Assembly: GCF_003987135.1 (NCBI RefSeq) | Contig: NZ_PIPJ01000006.1 | Span: forward strand, 1 to 64,000 | Direction: 5' to 3' | From: Aliidiomarina iranensis | GTDB lineage: Bacteria > Pseudomonadota > Gammaproteobacteria > Enterobacterales > Alteromonadaceae | Length of the DNA: 64,000 nucleotides | In this document: in pieces, positions 37,612 to 46,566 of the stretch | How the letters are laid out: the number at the start of each line of letters is the position of its first letter | Numbering within the stretch: position 1 is the stretch's first letter | Notes under the pieces: generated by a model | The model's input: the letters and a program-made list of their open reading frames with translations, nothing else | The model's database searches: none | Told to the model about the DNA's origin: nothing | Position numbers and translations under genes: made by a program

Positions 37612-38079
37612 CTATGCAGTACCAGAGCAAGTGTTTAAATCTGGTTTATAGCGCATAATTAACCGATGTTCGCCGGCTCCAAGATAGTTATCTTTCTGCT
37701 CGAGCACTACAAAACCAAGTTTTTGATAGAGTTTAAGGGCGCCGGTGTTTGTTGGCGCAACACTTAGATAAATAGTAGAGAACCCTTGGTCTGTAAGATG
37801 CGATAGGGCATGCCCCATAAGCGCAGAACCAACACCAAGGCCCCGGTAATCTGCAGCCACCAAAGCTGACATAATCCATGCTTCTGAGCTTCCAGCTCCC
37901 GGCGCGCACAGTACATAGCCCGCCACCACCGAATTATCAGAGGCCAGCCACAACATTTGCGGCCATTGGCGATAAGCCTGAAACAAAAAGGCCTCGGGAT
38001 ATCCCTCGGCCTTGTAATGCTGATACTCCAACGCGGTTAGCGCGGGAATATCAGCGGAAGTTACTGAACGAATGTGCAT
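37612..38079 (-). CDS. GNAT family N-acetyltransferase
   Basis: The 155-residue protein is a single GNAT domain. The acetyl-CoA-binding motif A is at about 70-90 (VAADYRGLGVGSALMGHAL, Q/RxxGxG/A type), followed by FSTIYLSVAPTNTGALKLYQKLGF, the usual motif B region. The layout resembles RimI-like acetyltransferases, but the substrate is unknown. It lies between yceI and dgt on the same strand. Confidence 0.88.
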   Translation of the reverse strand: MHIRSVTSADIPALTALEYQHYKAEGYPEAFLFQAYRQWPQMLWLASDNSVVAGYVLCAPGAGSSEAWIMSALVAADYRGLGVGSALMGHALSHLTDQGFSTIYLSVAPTNTGALKLYQKLGFVVLEQKDNYLGAGEHRLIMRYKPDLNTCSGTA

Positions 38080-38095
38080 TGAAGCCCTAATCAGT

Positions 38096-38686
38096 TTATT
38101 GGCGTATGCCTTCTACCACTAAATCCATGTATACCGTTTGCGCGGCTGGGCCTAGGTTGAAATCCATACCAAAATCAGAAATATTTAGTGCCACAGTACC
38201 GGTAAAGCCTGCACGGTATCCACCCCATGGATCTTCACCTTCACCATATTTTTCAACATCAATTGTAATTTCTTGAGTTTCGCCGAACAAGGTTAAATTA
38301 CCGGTTACGGCACCTTTGCCATCGCCATGATCGGTGTAGCTTGTGCTCACAAAGGTAGCTTGGCTGTATTTTTCCACATCGAGGAAATCACTACTACGTA
38401 CGTGGCGATCGCGTTCTGCATGATTCGAATCAACTGAAGCAGTATTAACTGTTACTTCAACTTTGTTGTTGCTCGGGTTCTCATCATCATAAGTAAAGCT
38501 TCCAGAAAAATCATTGAAGCGGCCAACAACATAGCTTACGCCCAGATGGTCGATTTTAAAGTTAATGGAAGCATGGGCGCCTTCAGTATCGATAACATAA
38601 TCAGCTGCGGAAACTGAAAGGCTCATTAAGCTCGTGCCGGCAATAGCCGATGCAAGGGCAATGTTCTTAAGATTAAATAGTTTCAT
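38096..38686 (-). CDS. yceI: YceI family periplasmic protein
   Basis: The 196-residue protein has a signal peptide (cleavage after SVSAA near residue 27) and the YceI lipocalin-like barrel that binds isoprenoid chains (start DYVIDTEGAHASINFKIDHL; SSDFLDVEKYSQATFVST). The family is common in marine bacteria and is linked to polyisoprenoid or quinone binding. The start has GAAGGAGA seven bases upstream. It follows a cytochrome b561 gene in the same direction, the same order as yceJ-yceI in E. coli. Confidence 0.93.
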   Translation of the reverse strand: MKLFNLKNIALASAIAGTSLMSLSVSAADYVIDTEGAHASINFKIDHLGVSYVVGRFNDFSGSFTYDDENPSNNKVEVTVNTASVDSNHAERDRHVRSSDFLDVEKYSQATFVSTSYTDHGDGKGAVTGNLTLFGETQEITIDVEKYGEGEDPWGGYRAGFTGTVALNISDFGMDFNLGPAAQTVYMDLVVEGIRQ

Positions 38687-38745
38687 AGTAAATCTCCTTC
38701 AAGATTATTTAAATTAAGTGTTCTGTTGTACCGCTAAAATTAGCA

Positions 38746-39339
38746 TTATTCCTGTTGCTGTTTGTGTTCTCTTGATTCGGTTACCACCACACCAAACATG
38801 CGCTTCAGTGTGGCGTCTTTATTGATAAAATGGTGCTTCAACGCCGCTAGAATATGAACCGCCGTTAATACCATTAAACTAGTGGCAGCATAAAAGTGAA
38901 TGTTGCCCCAAAAATCTTCCTGCCGGTTGGCTAGTGCCTCGATGGCAGGTACGGTGAACCACCCAAACACGGATATACCCCTACCATCGGCGGTTGAGAT
39001 CAAATAACCGCTGCTGAAAACCACAAACAGCAAAATGTATAGCGCAACGTGGCCGGCATGAGCTGCAAATCGCTCTATCTTTCTTTGCCCTAGCATTTGC
39101 GGCGAAGTGTTGCTTAGTTTCCAAGTTAATCGAACCGCAACTAGCGCCGCAAGTATCAAGCCGATACTTCGATGAATGTTTGGAAATACTCGATAACCAG
39201 GATCGTAATACCCCAAAGATACAATGTATAAACCCAGGGGGTACATCCCAAGTACCGCTAGTGCAACGAGCCAATGCATAATGATGCTCGGCCAACCATA
39301 TTGCTTTTTACTATTCTTTATCTTACGAGTTAGTGCCAT
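38746..39339 (-). CDS. Cytochrome b561 family protein
   Basis: The 197-residue membrane protein is a four-helix b-type cytochrome of the prokaryotic b561 group (YceJ/CybB-like). Haem-ligand histidines are likely in IIMHWLVALAVLGMYP, NIHRSIGLILAALV and later in NIHFYAATSLMVLTAVHILAALKHHF. It is expected to move electrons between ubiquinol and a periplasmic acceptor. It is paired with yceI (59 bp downstream) and divergent from a LysR regulator. Confidence 0.92.
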   Translation of the reverse strand: MALTRKIKNSKKQYGWPSIIMHWLVALAVLGMYPLGLYIVSLGYYDPGYRVFPNIHRSIGLILAALVAVRLTWKLSNTSPQMLGQRKIERFAAHAGHVALYILLFVVFSSGYLISTADGRGISVFGWFTVPAIEALANRQEDFWGNIHFYAATSLMVLTAVHILAALKHHFINKDATLKRMFGVVVTESREHKQQQE

Positions 39340-39496
39340 CTAGAATCCCTGCCATACGTTCACACTGAACAACGTTGTAGCTATCATTTATGAAACGTTC
39401 ATTAATTCTTGTTGCATTATTTGATACAGAGATTAGCTTAGGATACTATATTCATCAAATGCATGATTGAAATAAAAGATATGCGTAAGGTGCATA

Positions 39497-40411
39497 ATGA
39501 GAAGCCTAAAATTAAGAGATATTGATTTAAACTTACTTGTTGTTCTGGATGTTTTGTTAGCAGAGCAGCATGTATCGCGGGCTGCTGAGCAGTTAAATAT
39601 GAGCCAGCCGGCGGTGAGTAGGGCACTAGGAAGGCTGCGAAAAACACTCAACGATCCTATTTTAATTCGAACTGCTGCGGGCTTTACACTGAGCTCACGG
39701 GCAGTTTTGTTGCGCGGGGAACTCGATATTGCGCTGCGTGATATAGAGCGTGTAATTGAGCCGCCTAACTTCAATCCGAGTACCGACGATAGCTTGATTC
39801 GATTAACCGGCCTTGATATGGAAATTGGCCTGTACTTTCCTGCGTTAATTAAACGGCTACGGCAGTTGGCTCCCTTTCTGCGCTTTGAAATAGTGCGCCA
39901 GGAGCATGATAGTTTCCCCATGCTTGAACGTGATGAGGTGCATTTTAGTTTAAGTGGGTTAGCACCCATGAGCGCTGAGCATAGCCTGCATCGAAAAACA
40001 TTGGAAACGATGAATGTAGTTTGTCTGCTGGCTGAAAACCATCCATTGGCCTCTGTTGAAATGAGTGCTGAAGATTATGCCAACACACCTCATGGTTTGG
40101 TTTCGATTACTGGGCGTGGGCCAGGTTCGATGGAACAGGTACTCGCGCAACATGGCCTGGAAAGGAGAGTGGCTTTGCGATTATCGGGTTTTACATCAGT
40201 TGCGGATTTCTTGGAGGATAGCGATTTGATTTTTACCTTGCCAAAACGCCTTGCAGAGCGCATCGCCGAGGGGCGAAAACTAGTCATCCGGCCTCTACCC
40301 AAGCCCTTACAAGCGAGTTCTGTGCAGTTCTACTTATATTGGCACGAGCGTTATCATAATGATCCAAAAATGATTTGGATACGGGAGCAATTAGCCGATA
40401 CATTAAAGTAA
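39497..40411 (+). CDS. LysR family transcriptional regulator
   Basis: The 304-residue protein has an N-terminal winged HTH (about 8-66; AEQHVSRAAEQLNMSQPAVSRALGRLRK) and a periplasmic-binding-like effector domain. The start LRDIDLNLLVVLDVLL is the form seen in NodD/LeuO-like members. It is divergent from the b561-yceI pair with about 157 bp between, so control of that pair is possible, as is usual for LysR proteins, but no target site is proven here. Confidence 0.92.
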   Translation: MRSLKLRDIDLNLLVVLDVLLAEQHVSRAAEQLNMSQPAVSRALGRLRKTLNDPILIRTAAGFTLSSRAVLLRGELDIALRDIERVIEPPNFNPSTDDSLIRLTGLDMEIGLYFPALIKRLRQLAPFLRFEIVRQEHDSFPMLERDEVHFSLSGLAPMSAEHSLHRKTLETMNVVCLLAENHPLASVEMSAEDYANTPHGLVSITGRGPGSMEQVLAQHGLERRVALRLSGFTSVADFLEDSDLIFTLPKRLAERIAEGRKLVIRPLPKPLQASSVQFYLYWHERYHNDPKMIWIREQLADTLK

Positions 40412-40518
40412 GTGCTTTATTAGCAATTTCACATTAGCAATTTCACATATTTGATGGTTGCTCATTGCTTAAGGTATGGGTAAAGTGAGTTAGGGATTGC
40501 GTTTAAAAAGGAGTTTGC

Positions 40519-41529
40519 ATGACTAGCAATAGCGCTCGTATGACCATCACTCGGCAGTGGGAGGTGTTGAAATTACTTCCTGGACGAGCACCAGGAACAA
40601 CCTCACGAGAATTAGCTGAAGCACTTGAAGGTGCAGGGTTTGTTGTAAGTAAGCGCACGGTGGAACGTGATCTTTCCGAGTTAAGCCGTTTGTTCCCCAT
40701 CGTTTGTAACGCAAAGGGCCGCCCTTACGGTTGGTATTGGGCCAAAGATGCAAGTATCGATATGCCGGGAATATCAGTGGCCGAGGCTCTTTCGCTCTCA
40801 CTCATTGAACAAATCATGAAACCGTTGATTCCGAAATCAGTAATGCAATCGGTTCAACCGCGGTTTCGCCAAGCGAAAAAAACTCTGAATGGTCTAAAAT
40901 CTGGGCAAAAACTATCAAACTGGACGGAAAAAGTGGCACATGTTCCTGCAAGTTTGCCGCAACACCCGCCTTTAGTTAAGCCAAAGATTCTAGAAACGGT
41001 TCAAAATGCGCTGTTGCATGAGAAGGTTCTTGAGGTGACTTATCAATCGATGGGTAAACAAGAAGCTAGCAACCTACGTTTACACCCGTTTGGATTAGTG
41101 CAGAGGGCCGCGGTTACCTATTTAGTGGCTTCTGCTGAACCTTATGAACAGCCGCGATTATTTGCTATGCAGCGCATTGAAAAGGCGCAGCAAACGGATA
41201 CGCAGGCTATTCTGCCAGATGATTTTTTGTTGCAAGATTATCTCGATTCAGGCGCATTGCAGTTTGGGTCGGGAAAAGAAATAAAGCTAAAAGTTCGTTT
41301 ATTTTCCGACGATGTTGTGCGTTCATTAACGGAAAGCCCGATTAGCGAGGAGCAGGAGATTCACGAAGATGATGAGGGCGCGGTATTAGTTGCCAATGTA
41401 AAAGATTCTTGGCAAATCCGTTGGTGGTTGCTTTCCTACGCAGAATTAGTAGAAGTACTGGCGCCCGAAGCTCTGCGCTCAGAAGCAGCTCGGCGTTTAT
41501 CTTTGGCGGCACAACGGTACGCAGTTTAG
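40519..41529 (+). CDS. WYL-domain transcriptional regulator (YafY-like)
   Basis: The 336-residue protein has an N-terminal HTH (about 10-70; TTSRELAEALEGAGFVVSKRTVERDLSEL), a WYL domain (about 165-235; VTYQSMGKQEASNLRLHPFGLVQR) and a C-terminal WCX region. WYL regulators respond to nucleic acids or other ligands and include defence-island controllers, but this one lies among ordinary genes. AAGGAG lies upstream of the ATG. A terminator follows at 41548. Confidence 0.9.
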   Translation: MTSNSARMTITRQWEVLKLLPGRAPGTTSRELAEALEGAGFVVSKRTVERDLSELSRLFPIVCNAKGRPYGWYWAKDASIDMPGISVAEALSLSLIEQIMKPLIPKSVMQSVQPRFRQAKKTLNGLKSGQKLSNWTEKVAHVPASLPQHPPLVKPKILETVQNALLHEKVLEVTYQSMGKQEASNLRLHPFGLVQRAAVTYLVASAEPYEQPRLFAMQRIEKAQQTDTQAILPDDFLLQDYLDSGALQFGSGKEIKLKVRLFSDDVVRSLTESPISEEQEIHEDDEGAVLVANVKDSWQIRWWLLSYAELVEVLAPEALRSEAARRLSLAAQRYAV

Positions 41530-41547
41530 ATGCCGAATTTGTAAAAA

Positions 41548-41600
41548 GAAAAGAGCCGGTGCGCACTAAAGAAAAAATAGGGTGCACCCGGCTTTTCTTA
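41548..41600 (+). terminator. Terminator after the WYL regulator
   Basis: AAAAGAGCCGGTGCGCAC pairs with GGTGCACCCGGCTTTT around an A-rich loop, followed by TCTTATG. The stem has one bulge. Confidence 0.75.
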
Positions 41601-41612
41601 TGCTTACTAATA

Positions 41613-41654
41613 AATGCCTACGAATTAATGCCTCCGAATTAATGCCTTCGAATA
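41613..41654 (+). repeat. Three tandem copies of a 14-bp repeat
   Basis: The unit AATGCCTnCGAATT is repeated at 41613, 41627 and 41641 with single-base differences, and a degenerate fourth begins at 41655. It lies between convergent genes. Confidence 0.8.
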
Positions 41655-41693
41655 AATGTCCAATTGAAGCTAGGTTATGGTTTACCCAAAGTA

Positions 41694-43424
41694 TCAGCCC
41701 GTTACTTTTCGCAGCAGGGCTCGGCTTATTACGCGCATTTTATCTCGGGTTGAAAACCGCTTTAATGTGCTCTTTACAACACCGCTGGTAAACCGAGTGC
41801 GCTTTGAGTAATCAATGCGTACATCAACTAGTACTGTTTCACCTTTATTCGCTGCAGCTATCGCTTGCGCCACTTTACTTGCACATTCTTCATTATTATT
41901 AATGGCAATAAATGTGCAGTGCGTAGCGGCCGCTAAGGCTTGAATATTCAAAGGTTTGAGCACGGTGCAGGTTTTTCGATTGTAGGGAATTTGCTGCGCT
42001 TGCGATATTTGTGAGAGCTCGCCATCGTTAAATACAAAAATGGGGACGCCTAGGTTTAACTCACTCGCTGTCGCCATCTCTAGCCCTGTCATTCTCAGCG
42101 CACCATCGCCTACCACACCAACTACCTGCGTATCAGGCTTCGCAAGCTTTGCGCCGATAACACCGGGAATGCAATAACCCATAGCGTTGAAATCACTGGG
42201 TGATATGAACTTTCTTGGTCCATGAATTGGCATCAATTCAGCCATTAAAAAGGTATGATTGCCATCATCGGCAACCAGCACGGCATCATCATCGAGCTCT
42301 GCACGAAGGGCATTAAAAAATAGAGCAGGGTTCACGCGATCGCCACTATTGTGGGCTAACCATTCTTCATTATATTTGTGTTTCCAGTTTTTAATTACAG
42401 CCGCTAGTTCGGTGGAATCTCGTGGCTCGCATTGTGCTTGTAGATATTGCAATAGCAAAGGCACAGAAAGGGCAGAATCACCAGTAACCGCTATTTTTGC
42501 CGGGAAATTGGCGCTAAAAACCTCAGGGTTAATATCCAGATGAATTAAGTTTTCCGGTACCGGCATGCTGTAACTGCCAGTGGGTATCTCGGCAAAGCGA
42601 ACTCCGATTGCTAGCAAGCAATCACATTCTGAAAATGCGTGTGTAGCTGCTGGAACGGCATATTCACCAAAGCCCATGCCGGTATGTAGAGGGTGATTCC
42701 CTGGAAAAACGCTTAACCCTTGTAAAGTTGTACACACGGGAGCGCCAAGGTGTTCGGCAAGTGCAATAAGCTCGGCGCTGGCGGCAAGCGCTCCCCAACC
42801 GACAAATAAACCGGGTTTCTTTGCATTTGCGAGCATTTCTGCAGCTTGCTTCAAGAGTGTTTTATCAACTTGTTGGTTGGCCGTGCCTGCTGAAAAAGCT
42901 TGCATACCTTCAACTTCACCCAAGAAGTTACCAATATTATACGGCAGCTCTACAAATACCGGGCCAGGTTCGCCAGAGGTAGCAATGCGATAGGCCTCAT
43001 AGATTGTTGGAATAACTTCTGCATGGGATTCAATGCGAAATGTAGCTTTGGTAATTGGCGAGAGCAGTGTGTGTTGGTCCATATCGTGCAACTGATACTT
43101 GTGTCCACTCTCGGTATGGATACCACCGGAGATTACCAACATGGGAATACCATCTAGCCCAGCCTCACCGATACCGCTGGCCGCGTGAGTAACGCCGGCC
43201 GCGGGAACAATAACCATGGTACCAATACTTTCACCCATACGGCTCACAGCATCGGCCATAAAAGCACCCGCACCCTCATGGCCTACTAATACTGGTTGAA
43301 TACTTTCGGAGGCATTGAGTTCATCATACAACTCAGTGTTGTGTACGCCGGGAATGCCAAATGTATGCTTTACGCCAAGTTGCTCAAGCGCATAGCGCGC
43401 CAATGCTGCACCAGATTTATTCAT
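41694..43424 (-). CDS. Thiamine pyrophosphate-dependent enzyme, acetolactate-synthase-like
   Basis: The 576-residue protein has the three-domain plan of TPP enzymes. The cofactor-activating Glu is in VGHEGAGAFMADAVSR (about residue 50) and the TPP/Mg motif begins GDGALRMTGLEMATA near 440 and ends FVFNDG. It resembles acetolactate synthase large subunits, benzoylformate decarboxylase and relatives; there is no small subunit nearby, so ordinary branched-chain synthesis is unlikely. Its ATG overlaps the stop of the upstream flavoprotein gene (ATGA), with AGAGGA upstream. The substrate is unknown. Confidence 0.88.
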   Translation of the reverse strand: MNKSGAALARYALEQLGVKHTFGIPGVHNTELYDELNASESIQPVLVGHEGAGAFMADAVSRMGESIGTMVIVPAAGVTHAASGIGEAGLDGIPMLVISGGIHTESGHKYQLHDMDQHTLLSPITKATFRIESHAEVIPTIYEAYRIATSGEPGPVFVELPYNIGNFLGEVEGMQAFSAGTANQQVDKTLLKQAAEMLANAKKPGLFVGWGALAASAELIALAEHLGAPVCTTLQGLSVFPGNHPLHTGMGFGEYAVPAATHAFSECDCLLAIGVRFAEIPTGSYSMPVPENLIHLDINPEVFSANFPAKIAVTGDSALSVPLLLQYLQAQCEPRDSTELAAVIKNWKHKYNEEWLAHNSGDRVNPALFFNALRAELDDDAVLVADDGNHTFLMAELMPIHGPRKFISPSDFNAMGYCIPGVIGAKLAKPDTQVVGVVGDGALRMTGLEMATASELNLGVPIFVFNDGELSQISQAQQIPYNRKTCTVLKPLNIQALAAATHCTFIAINNNEECASKVAQAIAAANKGETVLVDVRIDYSKRTRFTSGVVKSTLKRFSTRDKMRVISRALLRKVTG

Positions 43425-45070
43425 TTTGTTTCCTCTTGTCGAGCGATAGCTTGTACTGCTCGGCGGCTATTCAAAATACAATTTGCTAGGAAAGTGCCTT
43501 CAAGCGAGCGAATACCGCTAATCCCCCCGCCACCAAAGCCAGCTGCTTCACCAGCGGCAAACAACCCAGGAATAGGCTGTTGTTGTTTATCTAACACCGC
43601 CGCATCAAGATTAGTGAGCATGCCACCCATGCTTTTGCGGCTAACAATACGTTCGCGAATCGCAATAAGTGGGCCGGCCTTTTTATCTTCTATCGGCTGA
43701 AACTTGCAAGTTCTTAGCTTATCGCTTTTCCACTGCCGAAGTTGTTGGATTTTGCGTAGCTGATCATCATTCCAAAGGCTTGGGCCGCGTTGAATATTGG
43801 CATCATAACTACGGATGTCACTGCACATTCTTTCGGCATCTAATAGATCGTCGTTGGCCAAGGCTCGCATTTTCTCTGCGAGCTCAGTTAGGTTATCAGC
43901 GCACACAACATCTTCGCATTCATCTACCATCCACCGCACTAAGTTATGATTACCGCGCAAGGTTTGCCAAATCAGCTTTAGCAATTTTTTATCACGAAAT
44001 AACGGATTTTCATCCGTTCCCGATATGGCCATCTCTTTTGTAGCGATTTTCCAGTTCATGACCTGCCAAGTGTACTGGCCGGGGGCATTGCCTGTGCGCT
44101 TGCAAAGATCGTGTGTGTCGAAGCCTGTTACCATTGGGGCTGGGCCTACGCGTTCACCTTTTGCGTTTAGCCAAAGTGCAGATCTCGGTGGAATTAAGCT
44201 TAAGCCATGGCGAGAAAATTTAGGCTGAGGATGAGCAATACCTGCCGCGTAATTCCACATTTGGCCCAGATTAACAACCTGGCCACCTACGCGTGATACC
44301 TCATCATGCAACGCCCCATCGGCAGCAGGTGAAACACCGTTCAAGATATTTTCCGGAAAGGGGCCATAAATGGGATCCCAATGCTGGCGAACGCGATCGA
44401 TATTGCCATTAATACCGCCGCTACACACAATGGTATGAGCTGCGGTTACCTTAAAGTTTTTATCAGGGCTATTCTCAGCCGAAATGCTACCGATACAGCC
44501 CTGAATAGCGCCTGATTTTGCATCTCGAACTAAGCTATGCACACGGTGTTGATGGCAAATTTGCAACTTATCACGATGTTTATGAGCGCGTAATTTACTA
44601 ATTAATGTTTGTACAACGCCGCGGCCACACCCCCAAGCAATGTGATAACGGGGAAGGCTGTTACCGTTACCCACATTACCTCGCTCTACCCATTGCACAG
44701 CTGGGAAAAACCGAATGCCATGGTGGTGTAACCAATCGTAAACGTCAGGTTTGCATGAATAAGCGTATTCTTTTGCCCAACGTTGCCCCCAAATATCATC
44801 GGCAGAAAATTCTGCCGCGCGCAGCCAATCGTTCAGTAGCAGTTCAGGAGAATCTTGAATACCATTCTTCGCTTGTTCCTTTGTATTAATCAGGAGCATG
44901 CCACCAAAGGCATCGTTTGCTTGGCCACCAAAATTAGTTTCCGGCTCAGCATCAACAAGGATTACGGACTTATTTAGATCGAGTAACTCAAGTGCGCTTA
45001 CAATTCCCGCCAAGCCGCCGCCAATCACCAAAGCATCAGCATGGTATGATTTCACTTCTGAGGAATTCAT
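43421..45070 (-). CDS. FAD-binding dehydrogenase (fumarate reductase / 3-ketosteroid dehydrogenase-like)
   Basis: The flavoprotein (549 residues from ATG 45070) has an FAD site GGGLAG near residue 17 and the C-terminal GLFAAGEAAGFGGGGISG and RSLEGTFLANCI segments typical of this group of putative dehydrogenases. Relatives reduce or oxidise C=C bonds next to a carbonyl. Other starts at 45082 (ATG) and 45088 (TTG) are possible. It is translationally coupled to the TPP enzyme, so the two probably work in one pathway. It is divergent from the SGNH hydrolase gene. Confidence 0.88.
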   Translation of the reverse strand: MNSSEVKSYHADALVIGGGLAGIVSALELLDLNKSVILVDAEPETNFGGQANDAFGGMLLINTKEQAKNGIQDSPELLLNDWLRAAEFSADDIWGQRWAKEYAYSCKPDVYDWLHHHGIRFFPAVQWVERGNVGNGNSLPRYHIAWGCGRGVVQTLISKLRAHKHRDKLQICHQHRVHSLVRDAKSGAIQGCIGSISAENSPDKNFKVTAAHTIVCSGGINGNIDRVRQHWDPIYGPFPENILNGVSPAADGALHDEVSRVGGQVVNLGQMWNYAAGIAHPQPKFSRHGLSLIPPRSALWLNAKGERVGPAPMVTGFDTHDLCKRTGNAPGQYTWQVMNWKIATKEMAISGTDENPLFRDKKLLKLIWQTLRGNHNLVRWMVDECEDVVCADNLTELAEKMRALANDDLLDAERMCSDIRSYDANIQRGPSLWNDDQLRKIQQLRQWKSDKLRTCKFQPIEDKKAGPLIAIRERIVSRKSMGGMLTNLDAAVLDKQQQPIPGLFAAGEAAGFGGGGISGIRSLEGTFLANCILNSRRAVQAIARQEETK

Positions 45071-45266
45071 TGAATACACCATGTACAAACTATCGAATAA
45101 CAGTAAACTTAACAGATATTATTAACTAATTTCATACATTTTTGTTGATAATGAGCAAAACCCACTCAGCATTAGAAAAACAAAAGGTGTAGAAATAGAA
45201 CCAACATTCCCATACACAATCAGTATTTTATTCATCTGATCATTACGTTAGCTTGCAAAGGGCCTT

Positions 45267-45983
45267 ATGCTTATTTCACTCTATAAATTTATCCTCGCCC
45301 CTTGGTTACTTGTGCAAGGTAAGCGAGTACGTTCGCAAACACCGAGATTGCCAGAGCCTAGCGGTGAGCGTAGTGGCGTTATTTGTGGTGAGAAGCCGCC
45401 GCTGCGCGTGCTTATCTGCGGCGATTCAGCGGCGGCGGGCGTTGGCGTTGAAACCCAGAGTGAAGCGCTTGCTGGCCAACTTGTGGCTGAATTACAGCAG
45501 CGCTTTCCTATGCGCCAAATTGAATGGCAGTTATGGGCAAAAAATGGTGATAGCACTGCGGTAACCCTTACCAAATTACACATGAAACCAGCGCAGTACT
45601 TTGATCTTGTGGTTACTTCCTTGGGTGTAAATGATGTAACCGGGCAAACAAGCCCCGCAAAATTTCGGCGCAATCAACAAGCACTTATACAATTACTGCA
45701 AGAAAAATTTCACGCTGCCCAGATTCTGTTAACGGCACTTCCACCAATGCATTTATTTCCAGCCTTGCCACAACCTTTGCGTTGGTTTTTAGGCCAGCAG
45801 GCGCGGCGTTTAACTCGGGAATTAGATACGGTTGCGGCAGTAAATCATGCTTGCGATGTGCTTGATGTGAGCTTTCCTATGCACGCCAATGTTATTGCCA
45901 GCGATGGCTTTCATCCTGGCCCTGTGGGATACAAATTGTGGGCGCAGGCGATAGTTGAAAACATTGAGGATCCCCATGGCTAA
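45267..45983 (+). CDS. SGNH/GDSL hydrolase
   Basis: The 238-residue protein shows the SGNH blocks: GDSAAAG (about 58-64, nucleophile Ser), GVND (about 118-121) and DGFHPG near 216 with the catalytic Asp and His. It may be an esterase or lipase-like enzyme. An N-terminal hydrophobic helix (about 1-16) suggests membrane association. The start has AAAGGG four bases before the ATG. The end overlaps the next gene by eight bases, so they form an operon. Confidence 0.88.
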   Translation: MLISLYKFILAPWLLVQGKRVRSQTPRLPEPSGERSGVICGEKPPLRVLICGDSAAAGVGVETQSEALAGQLVAELQQRFPMRQIEWQLWAKNGDSTAVTLTKLHMKPAQYFDLVVTSLGVNDVTGQTSPAKFRRNQQALIQLLQEKFHAAQILLTALPPMHLFPALPQPLRWFLGQQARRLTRELDTVAAVNHACDVLDVSFPMHANVIASDGFHPGPVGYKLWAQAIVENIEDPHG

Positions 45984-46398
45984 ATTCTCTAACTCAATAA
46001 GCTACATTACCCTTGGTGTTGAATCTCTTGAACGCTCTTTGCGGTTTTATCGCGATGGATTAGGCTTGGCGACTAAGGGGATTCTTGGCGAGGAGCACAA
46101 GAATGGCGCTGTTGTATTTTTTGATTTTCAGCCAGGCTTAAAATTGGCTCTGTGGCCGCGTAAAAGCATTAGTGAAGAATGCGGTGTACCACTCATGAAT
46201 CCTGACCCTGCTGGTTTCATGCTCGCGCATAATGTTGCGAATGCAGATGCGGTTGACAGCATTGTTCAGCAGGTTAGCGATGCTGGGGCAAAGATTGTAA
46301 GGCCAGCCAAGCGATTTTCTTGGGGTGGCTACGGAGCTGTATTTCAAGACCCCGATGGCCATCTCTGGGAGGTTGTTTGGAACCCTCACAATAGCTAA
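45976..46398 (+). CDS. VOC family protein (glyoxalase-like)
   Basis: The 140-residue protein is a single vicinal-oxygen-chelate domain pair: ISYITLGVESLERSLRFYRDGLGL at the start and YGAVFQDPDGHLWEVVWNP at the end. Such proteins include glyoxalase I, dioxygenases and resistance proteins; the exact activity is unknown. ATG 45976 has GAGGA five bases upstream and overlaps the SGNH hydrolase gene by eight bases. Confidence 0.88.
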   Translation: MAKFSNSISYITLGVESLERSLRFYRDGLGLATKGILGEEHKNGAVVFFDFQPGLKLALWPRKSISEECGVPLMNPDPAGFMLAHNVANADAVDSIVQQVSDAGAKIVRPAKRFSWGGYGAVFQDPDGHLWEVVWNPHNS

Positions 46399-46427
46399 AT
46401 TAAGCACTGTTGTATTTCGGTACTCTG

Positions 46428-46566
46428 GCTCAGGGCTAAGATCTCAGGGCTGCTCTCTCAACGCTCAGGGCTAAGATCTCAGGGCTGCTTTCTCAACGCT
46501 CAGGGCTCATTGTCCAGGGCTCATTGCGCAGCGCTCAGGGCTGCTTTTTCAACGCTCAGGGCTGCT
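46428..46566. repeat. Repeat array built on CTCAGGGCT
   Basis: Eight copies of CAGGGCT occur in 139 bp. Two copies of a 35-bp unit (CTCAGGGCTAAGATCTCAGG...) are nearly identical; the rest are partial units. The array fills the gap between convergent genes and reaches into the last codon of copA. Confidence 0.88.

Noticed and set aside
39433-39969. 178-codon minus-strand frame
   Set aside because: It is antisense to the LysR gene, Ser/Arg-rich and without a family; the LysR frame is clearly the real one.
46428-46566. CRISPR array
   Set aside because: The repeats are short, nearly contiguous and lack unique spacers of regular size, and no cas genes are present.
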